Shown here: piece after piece, positions 17,886 to 26,377 of the stretch
Layout: the number at the start of each line of letters is the position of its first letter
How positions within the stretch are numbered: position 1 is the stretch's first letter
Assembly: GCA_965279165.1 (NCBI GenBank)
Contig: OZ257140.1
Coordinates: 1,550,001 to 1,614,000 of the forward strand
Direction of reading: 5' to 3'
DNA length: 64,000 nt
Source: JBAYIE01 sp965279165
Lineage (GTDB): Bacteria; Bacteroidota; Bacteroidia; UKL13-3
The notes under the pieces: generated by a model
Seen by the model: the letters and a program-made list of their open reading frames with translations, nothing else
Database searches by the model: none
What the model was told of the DNA's origin: nothing
Program-made: the position numbers and the translations under genes

Positions 17886-18448
17886 TATTTTGTATTAAAC
17901 ATATTCATTGCTTTGGCCAAACCTTGTAGGATAAAACACTCGGTTGCCTCCACAGATTTCGAAATCAGTTCAGGTAATTTTTCTGTTTCTATTTTATCCC
18001 ATTTGCCTAAAACATATTCAACCTGACGTCCTTTAGGATAATCATTACCAATTCCAAAACGCAACCTAGGATAATTCTGTGTGAGGAGAATTTCATGTAT
18101 GTTTTTTAATCCATTATGTCCTGCATCGCTACCATTACCTCGCATACGAATGGCTCCAAACGGTAGTGCTAAATCATCTACCAACACCAACACTTGTTCC
18201 AGTTCTATGTTTAATTCCTGCATCCAATAACGCAAGGCTTTACCGCTCAAATTCATATACGTTGTTGGCTTTATTGCAGTTACCAATTTGCCTTTCATCT
18301 TAAATTGTGTTGTATCAGCATACCGACCGGAGGTGAACGTAGTTTTGTGTTTTTCTGCTAATGCATCAACAATATCAAATCCAATATTATGCCGTGTATG
18401 CATATACTCTAATCCAATATTTCCTAAACCAACTACTAGGTATTTCAT
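17885..18448 (-). CDS. pth: Peptidyl-tRNA hydrolase
   Basis: It cleaves peptidyl-tRNA released by stalled ribosomes and recycles the tRNA. The 187-residue product has the N-terminal strand YLVVGLGNIG, the catalytic His20 in TRHNIGFD, the conserved Asn in TYMNLSG (near 68), the acidic VLVDDLALPFG (near 93) and GHNGLKNI. Length and motifs match bacterial Pth. It is followed by the coupled hydrolase and preceded by a glycosyltransferase 11 bp upstream, all leftward. Confidence 0.97.
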   Translation of the reverse strand: MKYLVVGLGNIGLEYMHTRHNIGFDIVDALAEKHKTTFTSGRYADTTQFKMKGKLVTAIKPTTYMNLSGKALRYWMQELNIELEQVLVLVDDLALPFGAIRMRGNGSDAGHNGLKNIHEILLTQNYPRLRFGIGNDYPKGRQVEYVLGKWDKIETEKLPELISKSVEATECFILQGLAKAMNMFNTK

Positions 18449-18459
18449 CCACGAAAATA

Positions 18460-19362
18460 TTAAACCGATTTAAAAATAGTATAAATACGTTTGAATTTAT
18501 CCTTCATAATTTTACTTTTTAATTTACCTTCAATAGCCGGCTCAACTGTATAACCTTCAAATGGGTTCCCTAAGCGAAGATAATATTTGAAAAAAGTAGA
18601 ACTTGCCATTCCCCATTTTCTTAGAAATTGTAAATAGCCATTGTTCTTTTTAACCCTTGAAACGCTTTTCGAAATAAAATGATAAACCCTTGCTTCCGAA
18701 ATGCCTTTGTAGTAGCGCACGCCCGACTTCCATAATTTCATCATCATATCCGGATCAGAGCCTAATCCGGGAGTAAATTCAATACTTAAGCCACCTATTA
18801 AAGTCCATACCTTTTTATGAAGCAACATTGGGTACCAGTTACCTCCGGTCCAGTCGTTAAACGGAATAGAAGTATACTCCTTTAATAATCTTTGCTCATC
18901 AAATGTTTCAATGGAAGTGCCAAAGTCGAAAGGGGCAATAACACAGGGATTGGTAGTTTTTTTGTATTCGATTGAGGTTGCGTTGATACAAAAATAAATA
19001 TGATCCAATTTTGATACCTCGCGGTATAATGGCTCATCCCAACCCGGACAGTAATATTTATCGTCGTCGGTTAATAGAATAAGTTCGTTGGAAGCAAGGG
19101 CAGAAGCGGCATTAAATGCATAACAAACTCCCAGGTTGGTATCAGAATGCGAATAACTAATCTTTTCTTCTTTAAGCCATTCAATGGTACCATCATTTCC
19201 TTCGTTAACATGCACCACAAGTTCGTGTTTATAAACCGAATTTTTTCGGATACTGTTTACTATGCATTTGAGATATGGCAAGTTGTTCCAGCTGGGAATC
19301 AAAATAGAAAATTTAGTATCAGAATTTTGCTGAACAGGATGAAAGCTTACCGGTGTTGCCAT
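18460..19362 (-). CDS. Glycosyltransferase family 2
   Basis: This 300-residue GT-A enzyme probably transfers a sugar to a surface glycan. The N-terminal nucleotide-binding strand is FSILIPSWNNLPYLK and the metal-binding DxD region is ILLTDDDKYY with Asp99-Asp101. A central segment (NDWTGGNWYPML, then GLGSDPDMMMKLW) fits the acceptor and catalytic-base area. No membrane helix is visible, so it should act at the cytosolic face. It lies between envC-like and pth genes in a cluster that also holds a flippase and a sugar nucleotidyltransferase, which suggests envelope polysaccharide work. Donor and acceptor are not predictable. Confidence 0.88.
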   Translation of the reverse strand: MATPVSFHPVQQNSDTKFSILIPSWNNLPYLKCIVNSIRKNSVYKHELVVHVNEGNDGTIEWLKEEKISYSHSDTNLGVCYAFNAASALASNELILLTDDDKYYCPGWDEPLYREVSKLDHIYFCINATSIEYKKTTNPCVIAPFDFGTSIETFDEQRLLKEYTSIPFNDWTGGNWYPMLLHKKVWTLIGGLSIEFTPGLGSDPDMMMKLWKSGVRYYKGISEARVYHFISKSVSRVKKNNGYLQFLRKWGMASSTFFKYYLRLGNPFEGYTVEPAIEGKLKSKIMKDKFKRIYTIFKSV

Positions 19363-19401
19363 ATATTTACAATTTTAAGGAAGCGAATTAATCTTATCCA
19401 A

Positions 19402-20739
19402 TTAATCTTTGAGCCAAATCTCCGGATTAATCTTTTGATTCATATTCCAAATTTCAAGATGCACTTCAGTTGATTCTTCCTCGTCATTGGTTAAAACCGT
19501 TCCTATCTTTTGACGGGTATCCACTTCCATACCTTCCTTCACATCCACACTTTCTAGTTTGGCATAAGCGGTAAAATATTTACCATGTCCAATTAACACT
19601 ATCTTTCCCATACCCGGAATTGAAAAGATTGATTTTACTTTTCCTTTAAAAACAGCCCGAACAGTTGAACCTGGTTGTGTTGCGATATCCACCCCATTGT
19701 TATTTACCATCACTCCTTTTAGTGAGGCATGGGCATGGGTTCCAAAAACCTCACTGATATAACCTTTTTCTACCGGCCATGGTAAAATCCCTTTGTTGCT
19801 TTCAAAATCGTTTGATAATTTTAAAGCTTCCGGCGTTAGATACATTTCACGTGCAGCTCCAGCTGCTGGTTTTGCAGCTTCTTTTGGAGCAGCAGTTCCT
19901 TTGGCTGCAGCTTCTGCGGCTCTTCTTCTGGCTTCAGCTTCTTCCCTTCTTCTAGCTTCTTCAATTTCGCGGGCAATCATATCGCTAATCGCTTTATTGA
20001 GCTTTTTAGCTGCACGTTCATTTTCAGCTAACTGCCTCTTAAGAACACCTTCCTGTTGTTGTAGTTTTGTTAATACAATACTTTCTTCCTTCTTATCTTT
20101 TTCCAGTTCCTGTTTCTCTTCCTCCTTCATTCCTACCAATGCCAACTTATCTTTCTTGATTGCAATCATCTGGTTCAATGCCGCAATAATTTCCTTTTGG
20201 GTACTTAAAATAAGTTCGGCTTGTTGTTTCCTGAAATCACTGTATTGGTTCAAGTATTGTATACGTTTAAGCGCTTGGTTAAAACTTTTGGAAGAAAAAA
20301 TAAACATCATTTTATCATACACATTTCTGGCCTTGTAAGCACCTAAAATATTTTGTGCATAATCTTCCTTCAATCTTCGCATGTCTGTTTTCAAGGTATC
20401 AAGAACCCTTTTCGATTCACCAATTTGTTTGTTTAAAACATTGATTTGCTCTTGTACATTATTGATAACTTTCTCCCTGGTTTTTATCTGATTGGCAATA
20501 ACTTTCAGTTGAGACAAAGTGGTTTTCTCCTTCGAACGGGTCTCTTCAAGGACCTTCTTTGTTTCTTGAATTTTTTCAGAAAGTTCTTTCCTTTTTCTTT
20601 CGAGTTCTTTGCGCTGATTTGCGGTTCCGCTTTGCGCAAAACCGGTAGCCACCCACAACAGCAGAATCAAACTACATACGAATGATTTGAAAATTCTTTG
20701 GTATAACAAACTTAACTTCCTTCTTTTTATCAAACGCAA
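19402..20739 (-). CDS. EnvC-like murein hydrolase activator (degenerate LytM/M23 domain)
   Basis: This 445-residue exported protein starts with a signal segment (FVCSLILLLWVATGFAQ), continues with a long coiled coil (about 40-260), an Ala/Glu/Arg-rich linker and a C-terminal LytM domain (about 310-445). Several zinc ligands of active M23 peptidases are replaced: HxGxD is NNGVD, the YxHL position reads AYAKL, and HxH is HLE. It is therefore probably not a peptidase but, like E. coli EnvC, an activator of cell-separation amidases. The start at 20739 overlaps the previous gene by 68 bp; a later non-ATG start just before the signal core is possible. Confidence 0.88.
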   Translation of the reverse strand: MRLIKRRKLSLLYQRIFKSFVCSLILLLWVATGFAQSGTANQRKELERKRKELSEKIQETKKVLEETRSKEKTTLSQLKVIANQIKTREKVINNVQEQINVLNKQIGESKRVLDTLKTDMRRLKEDYAQNILGAYKARNVYDKMMFIFSSKSFNQALKRIQYLNQYSDFRKQQAELILSTQKEIIAALNQMIAIKKDKLALVGMKEEEKQELEKDKKEESIVLTKLQQQEGVLKRQLAENERAAKKLNKAISDMIAREIEEARRREEAEARRRAAEAAAKGTAAPKEAAKPAAGAAREMYLTPEALKLSNDFESNKGILPWPVEKGYISEVFGTHAHASLKGVMVNNNGVDIATQPGSTVRAVFKGKVKSIFSIPGMGKIVLIGHGKYFTAYAKLESVDVKEGMEVDTRQKIGTVLTNDEEESTEVHLEIWNMNQKINPEIWLKD

Positions 20740-21466
20740 AATAATCTAGGTTAAACTTACATTCCATAGTTTTTTCTGCCCTGATGTTGATATTGAACTC
20801 TTTTGGAAAGCAATTTGCGCCACTGGTGTAGCATTCCGTATACTCTATGCGTACTTCACGACCATTTGATTTGTCGGAAATTATATTTCTGTTAGCCTTC
20901 CAATTGGTGTTACCATAAAAGGTAGTTTGCCATTGAGAGGTGTGGAGATTGGTATTTAGGAGAACATAATTCAAAACCGTATCTACGTTCACTTGTGTTT
21001 CATCTGGTGTAAAAACGGCGTTCCCGACAAATACTTGTTGCAGTCCTTTTAAATCAATTGCTACATTTGATATCTTCCGGATATATTCGTAATTGGTGAT
21101 GAAACATTTTTTATGCAAGATATCGAGTATACAAACCGAATCTCCGGTGAAGAAAATTCTTGCAACCGAAATACCCAATAATGCAGTAATGTTCATATAA
21201 ACATAGCGGTCTTTCTCCATCACCAAATCAACATTCAAATCAATGTTTTGTGCGTTATCATGGTAATTTACTGTTCCCCTCGAATTATAATATCCAAAAG
21301 TATTTTCGTTTACTTTTATCTGATGCAACAAATTTGCCTTTGCTGTGGGAAGTGTGGTTTTAATTTCTTTCTTTTCTTGTTTTACAACCGCCTTTTTAGA
21401 TTTACACGCAAAAACAGAAACGATAAAAACTAGCACTACCAGTAATTTTATCACAAACTTATTCAT
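20672..21466 (-). CDS. DUF4292-type lipoprotein
   Basis: This 264-residue protein has a lipoprotein signal with lipobox VFAC (Cys21). The body is beta-rich and matches what I know of DUF4292, a Bacteroidota family of outer-membrane lipoproteins of unknown function. Recognisable stretches are FGYYNSRGTVNYHD, ITALLGISVARIFFTGD and FVGNAVFTP. Some annotators compare such proteins to LolA/LolB-like lipid carriers; I cannot confirm that here. It overlaps the TPR gene upstream by 8 bp and the envC-like gene downstream by 68 bp, the usual order in this phylum, which hints at a shared envelope role. Confidence 0.85.
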   Translation of the reverse strand: MNKFVIKLLVVLVFIVSVFACKSKKAVVKQEKKEIKTTLPTAKANLLHQIKVNENTFGYYNSRGTVNYHDNAQNIDLNVDLVMEKDRYVYMNITALLGISVARIFFTGDSVCILDILHKKCFITNYEYIRKISNVAIDLKGLQQVFVGNAVFTPDETQVNVDTVLNYVLLNTNLHTSQWQTTFYGNTNWKANRNIISDKSNGREVRIEYTECYTSGANCFPKEFNINIRAEKTMECKFNLDYFAFDKKKEVKFVIPKNFQIIRM

Positions 21467-23177
21467 ACAAATTCCCGCTTTTTAGCTTTTGTTCCAAGAT
21501 ATCATTAACTCTACCTTTCTCCTTTGCGTTTTTCCAATTATCCATAGCTTTACCTTTATCACCTAGCTTAAACCACACATCTCCAAGGTGATCAATAACC
21601 TCTGAATTTTCAGGTTCAATAGCCAACGACTTCTGAATATATTCTTTTGCCTTTTCAAACTCACCCCGTTGGTAACAAATCCAACCATACGTATCGGCAT
21701 AAGAAGCATTTGCGGGATCAATCTCCAGTGACTTTTTAGACATGGCCTCAGCCTTATCGAGTTTAATTTTTCTTAAACTTAAAAAATAAGCATAATTATT
21801 TAAGGCATATGCGTTTAATGAATCCAATTTCAATGCGTTTTCATAAGCACTATCGCAAGCGCTATGTTTATTGAGGTAATGGTAGGCATCTCCCAAATTA
21901 ACATAAAACTGAATCATTACCTCCTTGTCGCCATTTGCTACATTTAATCCGGCTATGGCGCTTGAAACCGCCTTTTCGTATTCCTTCAATTGCAAGTTAG
22001 CAATGGTCAAATAAATGTGGAAACCAATTTCGTTTGGAAAATTTTCAATGGCAAGCTCACAATCTTTTTGCAACAATTTGTTATCTGCTAGTTTGCTGCT
22101 ACAGAAAATCATTTGTTGGTAAGCTACTAATATCGAAGGCTCGATGGTTATTGCCTTTTCAAATTCTGTATGGGCTTCCAGAAATTTTGCTTGTTCGATA
22201 AACAAATCACCTTTAACCAAATAAACAGAAGGCTCTGTCGGATGGGTTTGAATAAAAATATCTATCAGCTCCTGGCTGCGTTGGTATGTATCACTAAACG
22301 ACTTAGATGTCATAAACACTACCATCATTCTTAGCTTCGACTTTACATCTACATCGCGTGAAGCAAGACCGATTTTCATATACGAAAACCACTTTTCATT
22401 TTCGTTTTGCAAATGATAATAATCTCCCAGAGCGAATGCTGCATATCCATTACTTGGATCTTTTTCCAATATTTTCAGGTATAAAGCAACCCCTTCTTTT
22501 TCCTTACCATTTACCAAATACAATTCGGCCAACAATACCTGGTATTTCATGTTATCCGGAAATGCAGTACAAAGTTTCTTTATTTCCTTCACTGCAAGTT
22601 CAAACTTGTTTTGGGCCAGATACAATTGTTCTTTTTTGATAACAATATCTTCATTAACCCCTGTTTTCTTTTCGGCTAATTCCAACATTTTAATTGCCTT
22701 TGGAAACAATTTAGCCTGTTCGTAGAAAAAAGCTGCTTGAATCAAATTCGGAATTTCATCTTCTTTTGTACTCATGTAATATGATAGCTCAGCAGCTTTT
22801 TCAAACTCTCCGGTTCTCTCATAAATATCTACCTGAAGTTTTTTATACCAAAGGTTTTCTTTGTTCAATTCGATGGCTTTTTGAATATATTCTTGCGCAT
22901 CCCTGAATTGCTTTTTCTCCATATACAATTCTGCCAGATTATAATAAACCGGATCGCTATATGGGTCAATTAAAATACAGGTTTTAAATTGTTTGATTGC
23001 TTCGTCCTTGTTCTGTGCAACTTTTTCGCGTGCGCCATTATAGTAACATTTGTCAAAATTCTGGCGTTGTTCTTCGCTAAGTACAGATTGTTTTTGGGCA
23101 AACAATTGCTTGTTTACTCCTGTTATAAAAAACAGAAATAAAAAAACTACCTGTAAACGTCTGACTATTATTGTCAT
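21459..23177 (-). CDS. Exported TPR-repeat protein (572 aa)
   Basis: An N-terminal signal segment (LQVVFLFLFFITGVNKQLFA) precedes about a dozen tetratricopeptide repeats that run to the C-terminus, for example DPVYYNLAELYMEKKQFRDA, ASYADTYGWICYQRGEFEKA and SEVIDHLGDVWFKLGDKGKA. It is probably a periplasmic scaffold for protein contacts. It is embedded in the conserved cluster: its stop overlaps the DUF4292 gene, and its start shares a base with the nucleotidyltransferase stop. No enzyme motif is seen, and partners are unknown. Confidence 0.9.
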   Translation of the reverse strand: MTIIVRRLQVVFLFLFFITGVNKQLFAQKQSVLSEEQRQNFDKCYYNGAREKVAQNKDEAIKQFKTCILIDPYSDPVYYNLAELYMEKKQFRDAQEYIQKAIELNKENLWYKKLQVDIYERTGEFEKAAELSYYMSTKEDEIPNLIQAAFFYEQAKLFPKAIKMLELAEKKTGVNEDIVIKKEQLYLAQNKFELAVKEIKKLCTAFPDNMKYQVLLAELYLVNGKEKEGVALYLKILEKDPSNGYAAFALGDYYHLQNENEKWFSYMKIGLASRDVDVKSKLRMMVVFMTSKSFSDTYQRSQELIDIFIQTHPTEPSVYLVKGDLFIEQAKFLEAHTEFEKAITIEPSILVAYQQMIFCSSKLADNKLLQKDCELAIENFPNEIGFHIYLTIANLQLKEYEKAVSSAIAGLNVANGDKEVMIQFYVNLGDAYHYLNKHSACDSAYENALKLDSLNAYALNNYAYFLSLRKIKLDKAEAMSKKSLEIDPANASYADTYGWICYQRGEFEKAKEYIQKSLAIEPENSEVIDHLGDVWFKLGDKGKAMDNWKNAKEKGRVNDILEQKLKSGNLYE

Positions 23178-24187
23178 TAAATCGTGGTCGAATAATCGCC
23201 AATACTGATATCCTTGGCTTCTCCATTGTATTCAACGAAATTACCTATCATGGCATTATCTATTACGGCATTTTTTATTTTCGAATTGGTTTGGATAATA
23301 CAATTACCAACAACCGAATTTTCGACGCTGCAGTTGTCGCCAATTGATGCATGTGGACCAATGATACTTCTTACCAATTTTACGTTTTTTCCGATATAAG
23401 ACGGTTGTATTACCAACGACCCTTCGTTTATAACCGACTCATCCACCATTTTATTACCGGCTTCTTGCATGTAATGTAGAATTCTGGAATTCGTAAATAC
23501 AGTTGAATTCTTATTTCCGCAATCCAGCCACTCTTGAACTTTACCCGGCTCAAATTGCATTCCTTTCAATTTCATGTTTTCGAGGGCATTGGTTAGTTGA
23601 TACTCCCCCTTATCCATGATGTTATTGTCTAATAGATACTGTAATTCCTTGCGTAAATTTTCACCATCTTTAAAATAATATATACCAATGATTGCCAAAT
23701 CGGAAACAAACTCCTGTGGCTTCTCAACAAAATCCGTAATTACATTTTTGGCGTCTACTTTTACCACTCCAAATTGACGAGGATCTTCAATTTGCTGCAC
23801 CCAAATGATACCATCTTTGCTTCTATCGAGTTTAAATCCTGCTTTAAATAAAGTATCGGCAAATACCACCAACACATTTCCCGACAACGACTCTTTGGCG
23901 CACATAATGGCATGCGCAGTACCAAGCGCTTCATGCTGGTAATAAATACTGCCTTTAGCTCCCAATTTATTGGCAACTTCTACTAATTTTTTTTCTGTGG
24001 CCTCTCCAAATCCGGGATGTATGATATAGGCGACTTCTTCAATTCCTTCGCCACATACCTCTTCAAGGTCCTCTATAATTTTTTGTACGATTGGTTTTCC
24101 TCCCACAGGAATCAAAGGTTTAGGTATGGTAAGGGTATGTGGACGCATGCGTTTACCCATTCCCGCCATTGGAACAATTATTTTCAT
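23177..24187 (-). CDS. Sugar-1-phosphate nucleotidyltransferase with left-handed beta-helix
   Basis: This 336-residue enzyme would make a nucleotide sugar from NTP and a sugar-1-phosphate. The N-terminal signature GMGKRMRPHTLTIPKPLIPV contains the GxGxRxxPxT nucleotide loop and the catalytic Lys; ADTLF (near 112) supplies metal binding. The C-terminus (about 250-330) is hexapeptide-like (GKNVKLVRSIIGPHASIGDN). It resembles glucose-1-phosphate thymidylyltransferases and mannose-1-phosphate guanylyltransferases; I cannot choose between them. It sits upstream of the TPR gene and 176 bp downstream of dut. It likely supplies activated sugar for envelope glycans. Confidence 0.9.
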   Translation of the reverse strand: MKIIVPMAGMGKRMRPHTLTIPKPLIPVGGKPIVQKIIEDLEEVCGEGIEEVAYIIHPGFGEATEKKLVEVANKLGAKGSIYYQHEALGTAHAIMCAKESLSGNVLVVFADTLFKAGFKLDRSKDGIIWVQQIEDPRQFGVVKVDAKNVITDFVEKPQEFVSDLAIIGIYYFKDGENLRKELQYLLDNNIMDKGEYQLTNALENMKLKGMQFEPGKVQEWLDCGNKNSTVFTNSRILHYMQEAGNKMVDESVINEGSLVIQPSYIGKNVKLVRSIIGPHASIGDNCSVENSVVGNCIIQTNSKIKNAVIDNAMIGNFVEYNGEAKDISIGDYSTTI

Positions 24188-24316
24188 CTTCTATTTTTTT
24201 TCGTGTTAACCTGACCGATTAAATTTGGAATTGGTCTTGCAACTTAATTCCTGCAATAATATGCGAATATTGGCTGATTTTATAGCAGATTTTGTATGCC
24301 GGCAAATTCAATTATC

Positions 24317-24349
24317 ATGCAGTATGTTAGGGATTTAACAATCCTGCAT
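24317..24349. other. Hairpin between dut and nucleotidyltransferase
   Basis: ATGCAG (24317-24322) pairs with CTGCAT (24344-24349), with an inner GTTA/TAAC pairing. No T run follows on either strand, so it is a weak terminator candidate, or a processing or regulatory hairpin in the 176-bp gap. Confidence 0.35.
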
Positions 24350-24363
24350 AACCAAGCCAAAAC

Positions 24364-24795
24364 TTATTTGCCGGTACTGCCGTAACCACCTGTTCCTCTG
24401 TTTGTTTCGTTTAATTCAGCGGTTTGAATCATTTTGGGCTGTTCATGAGAAGCAATGATCATTTGTGCGATTCTATCTCCTCCACTTATCTCAAAATCTT
24501 CTGAACCGAAGTTAATAAGTAAAATCTTAATCTCTCCTCGATAGTCTGCATCAATGGTTCCGGGCGAGTTCAATACAGTTACACCATGCTTTAGGGCCAA
24601 TCCACTTCTCGGACGAATCTGGGCTTCATATCCAACCGGAATTTCCATAAACAATCCGGTTGGAATTAACATCCGGTGCATGGGTTTTATTACCACGGAT
24701 TCTTTTAAAAATGCCCGTATATCCATGCCGGCTGCATGCTCGGTTTCGTAGGTAGGAAGCGGATTATTGGATAGATTGATGGTGTTAATTTGCAT
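24364..24795 (-). CDS. dut: dUTP diphosphatase
   Basis: It hydrolyses dUTP to dUMP and pyrophosphate, keeping uracil out of DNA and feeding dTMP synthesis. The 143-residue product shows all five trimeric dUTPase motifs in order: GMDIRA, RPRSGLA (near 64), GTIDADYRGEIK (near 80), RIAQMII (near 110) and the C-terminal arm RGTGGYGSTGK with the nucleotide-capping residues. It lies 15 bp after the flippase gene, a pairing common in Bacteroidota. Confidence 0.98.
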   Translation of the reverse strand: MQINTINLSNNPLPTYETEHAAGMDIRAFLKESVVIKPMHRMLIPTGLFMEIPVGYEAQIRPRSGLALKHGVTVLNSPGTIDADYRGEIKILLINFGSEDFEISGGDRIAQMIIASHEQPKMIQTAELNETNRGTGGYGSTGK

Positions 24796-24810
24796 AAATG
24801 AGAAGGTGCT

Positions 24811-26277
24811 TTATGTTAACAAGGAAAGATTCTTTCTCTCAAAAATAAATGCTGCGGCACAAAAACCAACCAATAAAAGTGAATTAATGACCATATAGAT
24901 AGAATGGTCGATTCTGGATTTTAAAAAATAAGATATACCGAACAACACCAATGCAAATGCAATATAAGCGGATACTTTCAGGATTTGATACGGTATCGGA
25001 TAATACTTTTTACCCATGAGGTAACAAATTACCATCATTCCAAAATAACAGAAAAAGGTTGCCCAGGCCGAACCCAAATAACCAAAAAGTGGAATCCACC
25101 AGAAATTTAATAACAGCGTAATTGCAGCTCCGGTTAGTGAAATGATAGCTCCTTTATTGGTTTGATCAGATAATTTATACCAAACCGATAGGTTATAATA
25201 AATACCTAAAAATAAATTAGCCAACAATAATATTGGCACCACTTTTAATCCCTCTCTGAATGGTTCTCCAATAAAATATTGAAAGTAATCGATGAATAAA
25301 GTGACCATTAAGAATAAGAACAAACAAACCAGTACAAAATAATTCATCACCTGAGCATAAATGGTGCGTTGATCGGATGACTTAGCATGCGCGAAGAAAA
25401 AGGGTTCGGCAGCATATCGGAATGCCTGAATAAACAAACTCATCAATATAGCAAGTTTGTAATTGGCACCATAAATTCCATTCATCGATCTTCCAACCTC
25501 CGGATCGGGATAAAACCAGGTTATTAAAGTACGGTCCAATGTTTCGTTAATCATTCCTGCAAAACCTACCACCATCATTGGCAAGGCATAAACCAACATC
25601 TCTTGTAACAAACGACGGGAAAATTTCCCAAGTCGTATTTCAAAAAATTCTTTGTAAAGCAATGGAATAGTAATTGCACTTGCTATTAAATTGGAAATAA
25701 ACACATAGCCTATCCCAATGGTAGGGTTATAAAATGGCAGTACAAGGTTTTGTTCTTCCTGTAACCATGGACAAAGCATTAGAAAATAAAGGTTAAAAAG
25801 AATATTGGAAAAAATATTGATGTTTTTAACCAAGGCAAATTTAATGGGTCTGTTTTGTTGTCGCAACTGCGCAAATGGAATGGCAGAAACCGCATCCAAT
25901 GCCAAAATGAGGGTAAAATATATGATATATTCGGGATGTTCGGGTAATCGGATGAGCGACGCCAGTTTGCCTGAAAATCCGATGAATAATATGGAGAATA
26001 CAACAGAAGTACTTAAAACAGATGCCAGTGAAGTAGAGAATACATTGGCCGGATTATCACTTTTGTTTGCAAATCGGAAAAAAGTGGTTTCCATCCCATA
26101 GGTTAGCAACACATTAAACAAAGCCACATAGGCATACATCAACGTTACAACACCATACTCACCCGTTGTAAAAATGCCGGTATACAGTGGCACTAGCAGG
26201 TAATTTACAAAGCGCCCGACAATCTGGCTCAAGCCATAAATGGCTGTTTGCGAAACAAGTTTTTTAATTGTGCCCAA
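24811..26277 (-). CDS. Polysaccharide flippase (Wzx/MATE-like, PST family)
   Basis: This 488-residue protein has about 12-14 membrane helices and would flip lipid-linked saccharides across the inner membrane. The N-terminus (GTIKKLVSQTAIYGLSQIVG) is the typical opening of Bacteroidota PST exporters, which supports the TTG start at 26277; an upstream in-frame stop at 26299-26301 leaves no ATG. The N-terminal half holds LLVPLYTGIFTTGEYGVVTLMYAY, a hallmark stretch. It is first in the leftward cluster with dut, nucleotidyltransferase and glycosyltransferase. The exported glycan is unknown. Confidence 0.9.
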   Translation of the reverse strand: MGTIKKLVSQTAIYGLSQIVGRFVNYLLVPLYTGIFTTGEYGVVTLMYAYVALFNVLLTYGMETTFFRFANKSDNPANVFSTSLASVLSTSVVFSILFIGFSGKLASLIRLPEHPEYIIYFTLILALDAVSAIPFAQLRQQNRPIKFALVKNINIFSNILFNLYFLMLCPWLQEEQNLVLPFYNPTIGIGYVFISNLIASAITIPLLYKEFFEIRLGKFSRRLLQEMLVYALPMMVVGFAGMINETLDRTLITWFYPDPEVGRSMNGIYGANYKLAILMSLFIQAFRYAAEPFFFAHAKSSDQRTIYAQVMNYFVLVCLFLFLMVTLFIDYFQYFIGEPFREGLKVVPILLLANLFLGIYYNLSVWYKLSDQTNKGAIISLTGAAITLLLNFWWIPLFGYLGSAWATFFCYFGMMVICYLMGKKYYPIPYQILKVSAYIAFALVLFGISYFLKSRIDHSIYMVINSLLLVGFCAAAFIFERKNLSLLT

Positions 26278-26377
26278 CCCGGATTGTTTATTAACGGTTC
26301 AAATTACTTAAAATTATTTGGAAGAATTTTCGTTGTTTACACACAGCATACCATCATTTGTCTATTTTCGCCATAAA

